Below are positions 17,310 to 24,784 of a stretch of DNA of 64,000 nucleotides, in pieces. This stretch comes from Microbacterium sp. 10M-3C3. Its GTDB lineage: Bacteria > Actinomycetota > Actinomycetes > Actinomycetales > Microbacteriaceae. How positions within the stretch are numbered: position 1 is the stretch's first letter; every line of letters begins with the position of its first letter. The stretch is taken from the NCBI RefSeq assembly GCF_003931875.1, contig NZ_CP034245.1, positions 2,914,001 through 2,978,000 on the forward strand, given 5' to 3'. A model generated the notes under the pieces. That model searched no databases and was not told the origin of the DNA. It saw only the letters and a list, made by a program, of their open reading frames with translations. The translations under genes and the position numbers were made by a program.

Positions 17310-17854
17310 CAGATCTCCTCGATCACGGTCTTGTCCGGGGCGCCGCCTCGCAGAGCACGGGTGATCGCGCGTGCGATCCGCATCGCCGCGTAGAGCGCGC
17401 ACAGAGCAGCCCCCGTGGGAACCGCCAGTTGGAGGACTGCGGGATTGAGCCCGAGGCCCGGTGTGACCCGCGAGCCGCTGAGGCTGTCGGCGACGTAGCC
17501 GACGCTGGCCCAGATCAGGAAGGCCGACAGCGCGAACACGGTGATCTCGACCAGGACCACGACCCAGTTGTGGAACCGGTCTGGAAGCTTGTCGATCAGG
17601 AAGGTGACCGCCAGGTGCCCTCCCTCCCGGTGCACGAGCGCCATGCCGAGGAAGATCACCCAGATGAACAGCAGGTTCGCGAACTCGTCGGATCCGAGAA
17701 CCGGGACTCCCAGCTTCCTGAGTGCCGTGGTGATCGCGATGTAGGCAACCATGGTGCCGGCCAGGGCGGCGGTGATCAGCTCCAGGCCCCGAGTCGGCCA
17801 GAGGGCTCTGAGAGGACCGTGTTGCGAGTTCTCGTTCGCCGTGTCGTCGGCCAT
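17309..17854 (-). CDS. dctQ: TRAP transporter small permease (DctQ)
   Basis: Four-helix small membrane subunit linking the binding protein to DctM. The 181-residue product starts at the ATG at 17854, with AAGGAG about 9 bases upstream; the frame runs on to 17914 without support. Hydrophobic segments begin at ELITAALAGTMVAYI, FANLLFIWVIFLGM, VVVLVEITVFALSAFLIW and LAVPTGAALCALYA, and HREGGHLAV matches the DctQ cytoplasmic loop. It couples to dctM by a one-base stop/start overlap. Confidence 0.88.
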   Translation of the reverse strand: MADDTANENSQHGPLRALWPTRGLELITAALAGTMVAYIAITTALRKLGVPVLGSDEFANLLFIWVIFLGMALVHREGGHLAVTFLIDKLPDRFHNWVVVLVEITVFALSAFLIWASVGYVADSLSGSRVTPGLGLNPAVLQLAVPTGAALCALYAAMRIARAITRALRGGAPDKTVIEEI

Positions 17855-17923
17855 TCCTGCTCCTTGCGTTTGTGAACATGCGTTGCGGGCGACGACGCGC
17901 GCCGCCGCCCGCAACGGGTGCTG

Positions 17924-18949
17924 CTAACCGAACAGTGCTTCGAACTCGGCCAGGTCAAGATCGCGCGCGTCGAAGTAGTCCTGGACGATCCCCGTGGTGA
18001 GTTCCTTGAACGGGGCGAGGTCTGGCTCGACGATGGTCATGCCGAGGCCTTTCAGTTCTTCGACCGCATCGTCGTTCGCAGTGATCTGCGCGTGCGACTG
18101 CTCTGCGCCCGCTTCGTCTACGGCACGCCGGATGATCTCCTGATCCGCTTCGGACAGCGACGAGAAGAACGACTCGCTCATGGTCACGTTCTGGTTCTGC
18201 GCCATGTGCGCGGTCAAGTTGAGGTGGCTCTGGACCTCGAAGAGCGAGGCCTGGATCGGCTTGGAGGCTGGATTCTCCTGACCGTCGATGGCGCCCGTCT
18301 CCAGCGCGCTGTAGACGGGCGCCATCGACACGATCTGTGCGCCGAATGCCGCCAGCGCGGCCGTGTGCAGCTCGGCCGCCGGCGTCCTGATGGTCAGGCC
18401 GCGGAAGTCCTCGGGAGTTTCGATCGCGCGGTTCGATGTGGTGTGACGATTCCCGTACCACCACGAGTTGTCGATCACGCGCAGGTCGGACTCCGCGGCG
18501 CACTGGTCCAGGAGCTCGCGGTTGAAATCGGAGTCGGTCGCGCGGCGAAGATTGTCGTACTGCTCCGCCTCCCCTTCGCCCGGCAGCACGTAGGGGAGGC
18601 TGTACACACCCACGGCCGGGCAGAAGTCGGCGACCTCCGCGCCTCCGACCATGGTGACGTGGACGGTGCCGAGGGAGAGGCCTTCGAGGGCATCCATCGC
18701 ACCGCCGAGCTGCGAATCCGGGAACACCTCCGCGGTGATCCGGCCGTCAGAGTACTCCTCGACGAGCTCCGCGAACTTCACGGCCCCGGCGTGCACGGGC
18801 TCCGACGTCACGCCGGCATGCGCGATCACCAGAGAGTACGTGTCACCGGAGGATGGACCGCTGGCTGCCGACTCCGGCGAGGTGCAGGCGGCCAGGGCCA
18901 GGGCGAGGGCGGCCGTCGAGACGACGGCTCCAGAGCGATGCAACTTCAT
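17924..18949 (-). CDS. dctP: TRAP transporter substrate-binding lipoprotein (DctP)
   Basis: Extracytoplasmic solute receptor of 341 residues. The signal peptide ends in lipobox LALAAC near residue 22, so it is likely a lipoprotein. The DctP fold is marked by FAELVEEYSDGRITAEVFPDSQLGG, LPYVLPGEGEA and GLTIRTPAAELH, whose Arg is the usual carboxylate-binding residue; EMD-like WYGNRH is also present. The ligand is therefore probably a carboxylate, such as a sugar acid. First gene of the TRAP operon, with the putative IclR operator 122 bases upstream. Confidence 0.9.
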   Translation of the reverse strand: MKLHRSGAVVSTAALALALAACTSPESAASGPSSGDTYSLVIAHAGVTSEPVHAGAVKFAELVEEYSDGRITAEVFPDSQLGGAMDALEGLSLGTVHVTMVGGAEVADFCPAVGVYSLPYVLPGEGEAEQYDNLRRATDSDFNRELLDQCAAESDLRVIDNSWWYGNRHTTSNRAIETPEDFRGLTIRTPAAELHTAALAAFGAQIVSMAPVYSALETGAIDGQENPASKPIQASLFEVQSHLNLTAHMAQNQNVTMSESFFSSLSEADQEIIRRAVDEAGAEQSHAQITANDDAVEELKGLGMTIVEPDLAPFKELTTGIVQDYFDARDLDLAEFEALFG

Positions 18950-19070
18950 TGTTCGATCACCTTTGATATGTCCCCCAGGGCAGGAGGAGTGGACGCTATC
19001 GACGACGGTCCGTCACGGCAGTCACGGCGCTCTCATGCCTGGTCGACGCCATCGTCGTGTAGCCGATACT

Positions 19071-19083
19071 ACAATCGGGTTGT
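19071..19083. promoter_or_regulatory. IclR-type operator upstream of dctP
   Basis: ACAA-TCGGG-TTGT is a perfect inverted repeat matching the outer positions of the element before iclR (ACAAC-ACC-GTTGT). It lies in the 156-base gap between the isomerase stop and the dctP start, giving the TRAP genes a regulated promoter of their own. Confidence 0.5.
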
Positions 19084-19105
19084 TTCTACGGCAATAGATT
19101 GGTTG

Positions 19106-19900
19106 TCAGTGCTCGTCTTCGAGGAGCGCGTCGAGGAATTCCTTGCTCTCGCGCAGCACCTGCTCGTGGGGGCGAGTGTCACCTGCGAACGCATGCGCCT
19201 CGTGCTCCACGGAGACGACGCCGTCGAATCCGGTGGTGCGCAGAGCGTGAATCATGCGGGCGAAGGGGATGTCGCCCTCGCCGAGCGGCGGGAAGGACCA
19301 TGCGCCAGGCCGGCCGCTCGCGTCCTTGAGCGCCGCGTGCACCGAATGGGGGCCGAGCGCGGTCGCCGCGGCGACGATATCCCCGTCCATGATCTGCAGG
19401 TGGGACGGGTCGAAGTTGATGGCGAGGCCCGGCACGTCCTCGAGCGCCTGCAGTGCCTGCGCGCTGGTGCCGATGATCTGCTCGACGATCGGCTCGAGGG
19501 CGACCTTCACTCCCAGCCGGGAGCCACGCTCGACGACGCGCTGGAGCGAGTCGATCAGCGGGTCCATCGCCGCGTTCGCGCCCGGGATCACATGTGCGAC
19601 CGGGCAGTCGAGGTCGACGGCGAGTTCCAGAAGGCCCATGGTCCACTCGGTCGATTGCCGTCGCCGGGCGTCGTCCGGGTGTCCGAGGTCCTCGTGGTGG
19701 GCGCTGATGGCGGAGTACTCGGCTGCGCGCCGGAGCGCGGCGCGCTCCTCGCGGGTGGTCTCGGGCGTGACGTGCGGGCCCTGCCAGGGCAGGGTCTCCG
19801 CGTTCAGCTCGACATAGTCGTAGCCGTGGCTTCGCACGAGGGCGACGGCCTCAAGGACAGGGAGGTCCGTGAGGAATCCGGTGTGGAACGACGTCTTCAC
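19106..19900 (-). CDS. Sugar phosphate isomerase/epimerase-like TIM barrel
   Basis: Metal-dependent isomerase or epimerase fold, 264 residues from the GTG at 19900, which follows GAGGGA and overlaps the upstream stop (GTGA). Metal-ligand strands are visible: KVALEPIVEQ (Glu), AINFDPSHLQ (Asp, His), HAALKDAS (His) and VSVEHEAHA (Glu). The family includes IolE, IolI, hydroxypyruvate isomerase and tagatose epimerases. With a tartronate-semialdehyde-reductase-like enzyme two genes upstream, a hydroxypyruvate isomerase-like or keto-sugar-acid epimerase role is plausible but not shown. Third gene of the operon starting at 21230. Confidence 0.82.
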   Translation of the reverse strand: MKTSFHTGFLTDLPVLEAVALVRSHGYDYVELNAETLPWQGPHVTPETTREERAALRRAAEYSAISAHHEDLGHPDDARRRQSTEWTMGLLELAVDLDCPVAHVIPGANAAMDPLIDSLQRVVERGSRLGVKVALEPIVEQIIGTSAQALQALEDVPGLAINFDPSHLQIMDGDIVAAATALGPHSVHAALKDASGRPGAWSFPPLGEGDIPFARMIHALRTTGFDGVVSVEHEAHAFAGDTRPHEQVLRESKEFLDALLEDEH

Positions 19901-20340
19901 TCGGTTCCCTCCGCTTCGAGCGAGCGGAGGGCGGCGGAGGTGATCTCCGTGTCCCCGGTCCAGTGCGCGCCACTGGACCCGATTCCACCGACGACCGTTC
20001 CGCCGATGACGATCGGCTGACCGCCGCCGAAGGTGATGAGGCGCTCGACGCCGACCGCTGCGCCGTAGCGCAGCGGAAGGTCCTCTTCGACCGTCTTCTG
20101 CCATTGGTGGGTGGCGATGCGGGTGACTGCCGCGGTGTACGCCTTGTCGATCGCGATCTGGACGGAGGAGGGATTGGCCTCGTCGTCGCGGCCGAACGCG
20201 ATGAGGAAGCCGCCGTCATCGACGACGGCGATCGAGACATGTTTGCCGAGCTCGCGTGCGTGATCGAGGGCGGTGTCCACGAGCCGCCGAGCCGCCGCGC
20301 GGGTGATGACGGCTTTGGGTCGGGTCAGGTCGTCAGCCAT
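19897..20340 (-). CDS. HbpS/GlcG family protein (DUF336)
   Basis: Small protein of 147 residues in the heme-degrading/heme-binding HbpS and GlcG family, whose role in catabolic operons is unresolved. Characteristic are SIAVVDDGGFLIAFGRDD, the helix IDKAYTAAVTR and the glycine-rich end TFGGGQPIVIGGTVVGGIGSSGAHW. No signal peptide is visible, so it is probably cytoplasmic. It sits 5 bases after the dehydrogenase stop and overlaps the isomerase by 4 bases. GlcG-like genes often accompany glycolate, hydroxy-acid and diol pathways. Confidence 0.85.
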   Translation of the reverse strand: MADDLTRPKAVITRAAARRLVDTALDHARELGKHVSIAVVDDGGFLIAFGRDDEANPSSVQIAIDKAYTAAVTRIATHQWQKTVEEDLPLRYGAAVGVERLITFGGGQPIVIGGTVVGGIGSSGAHWTGDTEITSAALRSLEAEGTE

Positions 20341-20345
20341 TGCGC

Positions 20346-21230
20346 TCAGGCCTCCACGAGGGTGGACAGCGCGGCCATCCGCTCCTTGACGGACGGAGCG
20401 AGCACTGCGCTGCCCACGGCGGTCAGCGGCAGCTCGATGTCGAGCTCGCGGCCGAGTGCCACGGCGTTGAACAGGTCCTTGTCGAACATGCGGAACAGGT
20501 CCGCAGAACCCGCGAGACGATGCTCGCGCATGAGACGGTCGTAGTTTCCCCAGGTGCGGATGACCCAGGAGTCACTGGTCGCGTCGGTGGCGAGGTCCGC
20601 GAGAGCGGACTCCTCGATTCCGAGAGCGCGCGCGAGGCGCATCGCCTCCATCGCGGCGATCCAATTGCCGAAGGTCATCATCTGCACGGCGATCTTCGCG
20701 CCGGCGCCGGAGCCGAGCGCGCCCATGTGGACAGCTCGTCGTCCCATGGCGTCGAAGTACGGCTGGCAGCGTGCCACGTCGGCTTCTTCTCCCCCGACCA
20801 TGACGGCGAGGTCGCCCTCGCGCGCACGCAGGTCGCCGCCGCTGATCTGTGCGTCCACGACGCGGATCCCCTTCGACTGCGCGGCTTCCGCGACGGCGTG
20901 GACGCTCTTGGGCAGCACGGTCGAGTGGATGATGAGCGTTGTGCCGGCGGGGACGGAGTCGATCAGCCCCGTGTCCGGCGTGAGCGCGAGGTCGAGCAGC
21001 TGCGCGTCGTTCACGACGGCGATGCCGATCAGGTTGCAGTCGGCCAGCTCGGTGTTCTGATCTGCGAACCGCGCACCCGCGGCAGTGCATTCGGCAGCCG
21101 CCTCCCGCCGGACGTCGCGCACCGTGACATCGAATCCACCTCGGATCAGCGATAGCGCGATGGGAGTTCCGATGTTGCCAAGGCCGATGAAGCCGACCTT
21201 CACTCCGGCGGTCTGTGCAGACGCAGTCAT
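20346..21230 (-). CDS. Beta-hydroxyacid dehydrogenase (HIBADH/tartronate semialdehyde reductase-like)
   Basis: NAD(P)-dependent reductase or dehydrogenase of 294 residues acting on a 3-hydroxy acid. GFIGLGNIGTPIA is the N-terminal cofactor motif; DAQISGGDLRAREGDLAVMVGG is the substrate-binding region; GSGAGAKIAVQMMTFGN carries the catalytic Lys and conserved Asn. ATG 21230 follows AAGGAG by 7 bases; the frame's extension to 21335 is unsupported. It opens a minus-strand operon with the HbpS-like and isomerase genes and diverges from the IolD-like operon through a region with two IclR-type elements. Confidence 0.87.
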   Translation of the reverse strand: MTASAQTAGVKVGFIGLGNIGTPIALSLIRGGFDVTVRDVRREAAAECTAAGARFADQNTELADCNLIGIAVVNDAQLLDLALTPDTGLIDSVPAGTTLIIHSTVLPKSVHAVAEAAQSKGIRVVDAQISGGDLRAREGDLAVMVGGEEADVARCQPYFDAMGRRAVHMGALGSGAGAKIAVQMMTFGNWIAAMEAMRLARALGIEESALADLATDATSDSWVIRTWGNYDRLMREHRLAGSADLFRMFDKDLFNAVALGRELDIELPLTAVGSAVLAPSVKERMAALSTLVEA

Positions 21231-21256
21231 AACAAGCTCCTTTGATTGCTGATTTG

Positions 21257-21269
21257 ACAACAGTGTGGC
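21257..21269. promoter_or_regulatory. IclR-type element for the hydroxyacid dehydrogenase operon
   Basis: Read on the minus strand, ACACTGTTGT matches ACACCGTTGT of the iclR operator at nine of ten positions. It sits 27 bases before the ATG at 21230. The other half-site is poor, so this is the weakest of the four related elements. Confidence 0.35.
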
Positions 21270-21342
21270 CGCTGCCCGTCGCGACAGTCCCGAGTTGTCC
21301 CCTATTTGACACCCGCTCCGGAGCTGTCCCGTCAACCTTTCT

Positions 21343-21382
21343 ACAACACTATTGACGTCATAACAACAACTGCGCTTAGACT
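21343..21382 (+). promoter_or_regulatory. Promoter with overlapping IclR-type operator for the IolD-like operon
   Basis: TTGACG (21352-21357) and TTAGAC (21376-21381) form a -35/-10 pair with 18-base spacing. ACAACACTATTGA (21343-21355) overlaps the -35 box and resembles the iclR palindrome, so a bound regulator would block polymerase. Predicted transcription starts near 21388, which makes the ATG at 21420 the first start with a ribosome site. Confidence 0.55.
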
Positions 21383-21419
21383 CGGGATCATGAACGTCGA
21401 TGATGAAGGTTCAGCAGTC

Positions 21420-23309
21420 ATGGATACCGCCCGTCTCGAGCGCGCGCAGGCGATCGTCGCAGCGGGCGGTGTGCAGGAGGCTCTCCGCCGCGGCTCGCTG
21501 CCGCGCAGGGCGAGGATCTCCACGGCGGAGGCCGTGGTCATCGGACTGCTGATTCAGGATGTCCGCACGTACGTGGCGATCTTCGGGCACGGGTCCACGG
21601 ACCTCGCCGAAGTGCTGCGCGTCTACGAGGAGGCGGGCGCATTGCGTACGCATGCCGTGCGAAACGAGGTCGAGGCGGCCCATATCGCCACTGCTCTGAG
21701 GTGGGCGACCGGCGAGAAGGCCGCGGTTGTGACCTCGATCGGTCCGGGCGCCCTGCAGGCCATGGCCGGCAGCCTCGCTGCGGCGAGCGACGGGATCGGT
21801 GTGTGGCACATCTACGCCGACGAGACGACGGAGGCCGAGGGGCCGAACATGCAGCAGCTGGCCGTCGCCGGCCAGGAGCAGTTCCTGAAGCTCACCTCGC
21901 AGATGGGTCCGGCCTTCACGCTGCACACCCCGTGGGCGCTCCCGGAGGCGCTGCGTCGCGGGCTCGACACGGTCGATCACCCGCATCGGGGGCAGCCGTT
22001 CTATCTGCTGCTTCCGATCAATGTGCAGCCGCAGCTGGAGGACTTCAATCTTGCGGCCTTCCCGTATGTCGCCCCGCCGCCGCTGGGCGAAGCCGTCGAC
22101 GACGGACGCTATGACAAGGCTGCGGAGGCGCTGCTGACCGCGGAGCGTGTCGTCATCAAGGCCGGCGGGGGCTCGGTGGGCGCGGGCGATGAGATCGTCC
22201 GTCTGGCGGAGCTGGTGGACGGGTTCGTCGTCACGTCCCCGATCTCCACGGGCGTCGTTCCTTCCGGGCATCCCCGCAACGTCGGCATCGGCGGCTCCAA
22301 GGGATCCATCAGCGGCAATCATGCGATGGAGCACGCGGATCTCCTTCTCGCGATCGGGACTCGTGGCGTCTGTCAGGCGGATATGTCCCGGACGGGCTAC
22401 CCGTGCGTCACGCGCGTCGTGAACATCAACACCGATGTTGCCGATGTCGGTCATTACAACCACACGATTCCACTGCTCGGCGCAGCTGTGCCGACGCTTC
22501 GGCGACTCATCACGGCCGTCGAACGACAGCTCTCACGTTCGACCGGCGCTGACGCTCCACGGGGCGTCGACTCTGAGTGGGCTCGTGAGTGTCTGGCGGC
22601 GAAGGACGCCTGGGCCTTGCACAAGTCCGAGCGCTTCAGCACGCCTGTCCTCCACGACGAGGTCTGGGATCGGCCTGTGCTCACCCAGCCGGCCGCCATC
22701 GAGACGATCACGCGCTTCGCACGAACCCAGGGGTATGTCAGCTTCTTCGACGCCGGCGATGTCCAGGCCAATGGCTTCCAGATCGTCGAGGACGACCGGC
22801 CGGGCCAGACGATCACCGAGACCGGCGCGAGCTATATGGGGTTCGCCACCAGCGCGATCGTCGCCACCGGCATCGCTCGCACCCCGTTCCGCGGCATCGC
22901 GCTCACGGGTGACGGGTCGTTCACGATGAACCCGCAGGCGCTGATCGACGGTGTCCAGCACGGCGCGCAGGGAATCATCGTGCTGCTCGACAACCGCCGC
23001 CAGGGAGCGATCTCCTCGCTGCAGCGTTCCCAGTACGGCGTGGACTACGCCACCAACGACGCCGTCGCGGTGGACTACCGCGCCTGGGCGGCCTCGGTCA
23101 CCGGCGTCACCGCGCTGTTCGGCGGCTACACGGTCGACGAACTCGAGGCGGCCCTCGAGAATGCGGCCGATGCCGGCGGGCTCTCGCTGATCCACGTCCC
23201 GGTGTACTTCGGCGATGACGAACTGGGCGGGATGGGATCCTTCGGCCGCTGGAACGTCGGCAGCTGGGTGGACACCACCACCACCCTCCGACACGAGATG
23301 GAGATCTGA
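21420..23309 (+). CDS. ThDP-dependent IolD-like C-C hydrolase/carboligase
   Basis: Thiamine-diphosphate enzyme of about 629 residues, most like IolD (trihydroxycyclohexanedione ring hydrolase) and acetolactate-synthase relatives. HAVRNEVEAAHIATAL holds the cofactor-activating Glu, and GDGSFTMNPQALIDG through LLDNRRQG forms the ThDP/metal motif. The C-terminus (GGMGSFGRWNVGSWV) is a variant of the IolD tail. Start is uncertain: ATG 21420 has GAAGG ten bases upstream; ATG 21390 adds ten residues and would be leaderless. It heads an operon with an aldehyde dehydrogenase, an IlvD-type dehydratase and perhaps the MHS transporter, so its substrate may be a cyclic diketone or 2-keto acid other than the inositol intermediate. 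Confidence 0.78.
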   Translation: MDTARLERAQAIVAAGGVQEALRRGSLPRRARISTAEAVVIGLLIQDVRTYVAIFGHGSTDLAEVLRVYEEAGALRTHAVRNEVEAAHIATALRWATGEKAAVVTSIGPGALQAMAGSLAAASDGIGVWHIYADETTEAEGPNMQQLAVAGQEQFLKLTSQMGPAFTLHTPWALPEALRRGLDTVDHPHRGQPFYLLLPINVQPQLEDFNLAAFPYVAPPPLGEAVDDGRYDKAAEALLTAERVVIKAGGGSVGAGDEIVRLAELVDGFVVTSPISTGVVPSGHPRNVGIGGSKGSISGNHAMEHADLLLAIGTRGVCQADMSRTGYPCVTRVVNINTDVADVGHYNHTIPLLGAAVPTLRRLITAVERQLSRSTGADAPRGVDSEWARECLAAKDAWALHKSERFSTPVLHDEVWDRPVLTQPAAIETITRFARTQGYVSFFDAGDVQANGFQIVEDDRPGQTITETGASYMGFATSAIVATGIARTPFRGIALTGDGSFTMNPQALIDGVQHGAQGIIVLLDNRRQGAISSLQRSQYGVDYATNDAVAVDYRAWAASVTGVTALFGGYTVDELEAALENAADAGGLSLIHVPVYFGDDELGGMGSFGRWNVGSWVDTTTTLRHEMEI

Positions 23310-23311
23310 CG

Positions 23312-24784
23312 ATGACATTCTCAGCAACCGCCCCCGCGGGCATGACGATCACCGAGGGGCGCCTGTTCCTCGGCGGCGAGTGGGTCAACGCCTCCGACGG
23401 CGCCCGCAGCGACGTCATCGACCCGGCGACCGAGGAGGTCTACGGCACGATCGCGCGCGCCACGGACGCCGATATCGACACCGCGCTGCGCTCCGCCGCG
23501 GACGGTCTGCTCGTGTGGCGTGCCACCGATGCCTGGACGCGCAGCTCACGGCTGCGCCGGGTCGCCGAATTGCTGCGCGAATGGGCCGAAGACGCCGCGC
23601 ATGTGATGACGAGCGAGCAGGGCAAGCCCCTCGCCGAGGCACGGGCCGAGTGGGCGGCCACCGCCGACCAGTTCGACTGGTACGCCGACGAAGCCCGGCG
23701 CATCTACGGCCGCACCGTCGACGGCCACACCACCGATGTGCGCATCACCGTGCGCCGCGAGCCTGTCGGCGTCGTCGCGGCGTTCGCGGCGTGGAACTTC
23801 CCCGCGCTGCTCCCCGCGCGCAAGATGGCACCGGCCCTCGCCGCCGGCTGCGCCGTGATCGTCAAGCCCGCCGAAGAGGCGCCGTTCTCCACGCTGCTGC
23901 TCGCCGAGGCGTGCCGCCAGGCCGGGATCCCCGGCGGCGTCGTGACGATGCTCACCGGCAGCTCCTCCAAGATCTCCGAGCGGCTCATCACATCGATGAC
24001 CGTACGGAAGGTGAGCCTCACCGGTTCCGTTCCCGTGGGGAGGATCCTGCTCGGCCTCGCGGCCGAGAACATCACCGAGGTGTCGATGGAGCTCGGCGGG
24101 CATGCTCCCGTGCTGGTCTTCCCGGACGCCGACATCGCCGCCGCCGCACGCCTGTGCGTGGCCGGCAAGTACCGCAACGCCGGACAGGTGTGCGCGTCCC
24201 CGAGCCGGTTCATCGTCCACGAGGCCGCCCAGGAGGAGTTCACCCGAGAGTTCGTCGCCGCCGCTTCCCGGCTGGTCGTCGGCGACGGCCGCGCCCCCGA
24301 CACGCAGGTCGGCCCGCTCACGAACAAGCGCCGCCTCGAGGCCGCCGAGGGCCTGGTCCTCGACGCGGTCTCAGGAGGGGCGACCGTCCGCGCCGGCGGT
24401 GGCCGGGACGACCGCTTCGACCGTGGCTTCTTCTTCACGCCCACCGTGCTCACCGACGTCCCGGAAGACAGCGAGATCATGCGCGAGGAGCCCTTCGCCC
24501 CGATCGCACCGATCACGCCGTTCCGCGACCTCGATCAGGCACTCAGGATCGCGAACTCCGTCGACTACGGCCTCGCCAGCTACGTCTTCACGCGCGACCT
24601 GAGCACTGCATTCCTCGCCAGCGAAGGCATCGAAGCCGGCATGGTCGGGGTGAACAACATCGCTCTCGCCACCGCGGAGGCGCCGTTCGGCGGAGTCAAG
24701 CTGTCGGGCTACGGACGCGAAGGCGGATCCGAAGGCGTGCTCGACTACACGCACGCCAAGTACGTGAACATGAAGATCGCATGA
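23312..24784 (+). CDS. NAD(P)-dependent aldehyde dehydrogenase (semialdehyde dehydrogenase-like)
   Basis: Oxidises an aldehyde, probably a semialdehyde, to the acid. The 490-residue protein has the full ALDH set: AAWNFPALLPARKMAPALAA, IVKPAEEAPFS, catalytic Glu in MELGGHAPVLVF, catalytic Cys in GQVCASPSRF, and EEPFAPIAPI plus the PFGGVKLSGYGREGG end. These features place it near succinate/alpha-ketoglutarate semialdehyde dehydrogenases. It starts 2 bases after the ThDP enzyme and overlaps the dehydratase by 4 bases. With an IlvD/Edd dehydratase next door, oxidation of 2-oxoglutarate semialdehyde from a pentonate is one sensible reading. Confidence 0.9.
   Translation: MTFSATAPAGMTITEGRLFLGGEWVNASDGARSDVIDPATEEVYGTIARATDADIDTALRSAADGLLVWRATDAWTRSSRLRRVAELLREWAEDAAHVMTSEQGKPLAEARAEWAATADQFDWYADEARRIYGRTVDGHTTDVRITVRREPVGVVAAFAAWNFPALLPARKMAPALAAGCAVIVKPAEEAPFSTLLLAEACRQAGIPGGVVTMLTGSSSKISERLITSMTVRKVSLTGSVPVGRILLGLAAENITEVSMELGGHAPVLVFPDADIAAAARLCVAGKYRNAGQVCASPSRFIVHEAAQEEFTREFVAAASRLVVGDGRAPDTQVGPLTNKRRLEAAEGLVLDAVSGGATVRAGGGRDDRFDRGFFFTPTVLTDVPEDSEIMREEPFAPIAPITPFRDLDQALRIANSVDYGLASYVFTRDLSTAFLASEGIEAGMVGVNNIALATAEAPFGGVKLSGYGREGGSEGVLDYTHAKYVNMKIA

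Noticed and set aside
17310..17879. 618-residue DctM fusion
   Set aside because: The upstream extension is a shadow of dctQ in another frame; ATG 17309 with GAGGAG starts a typical DctM.
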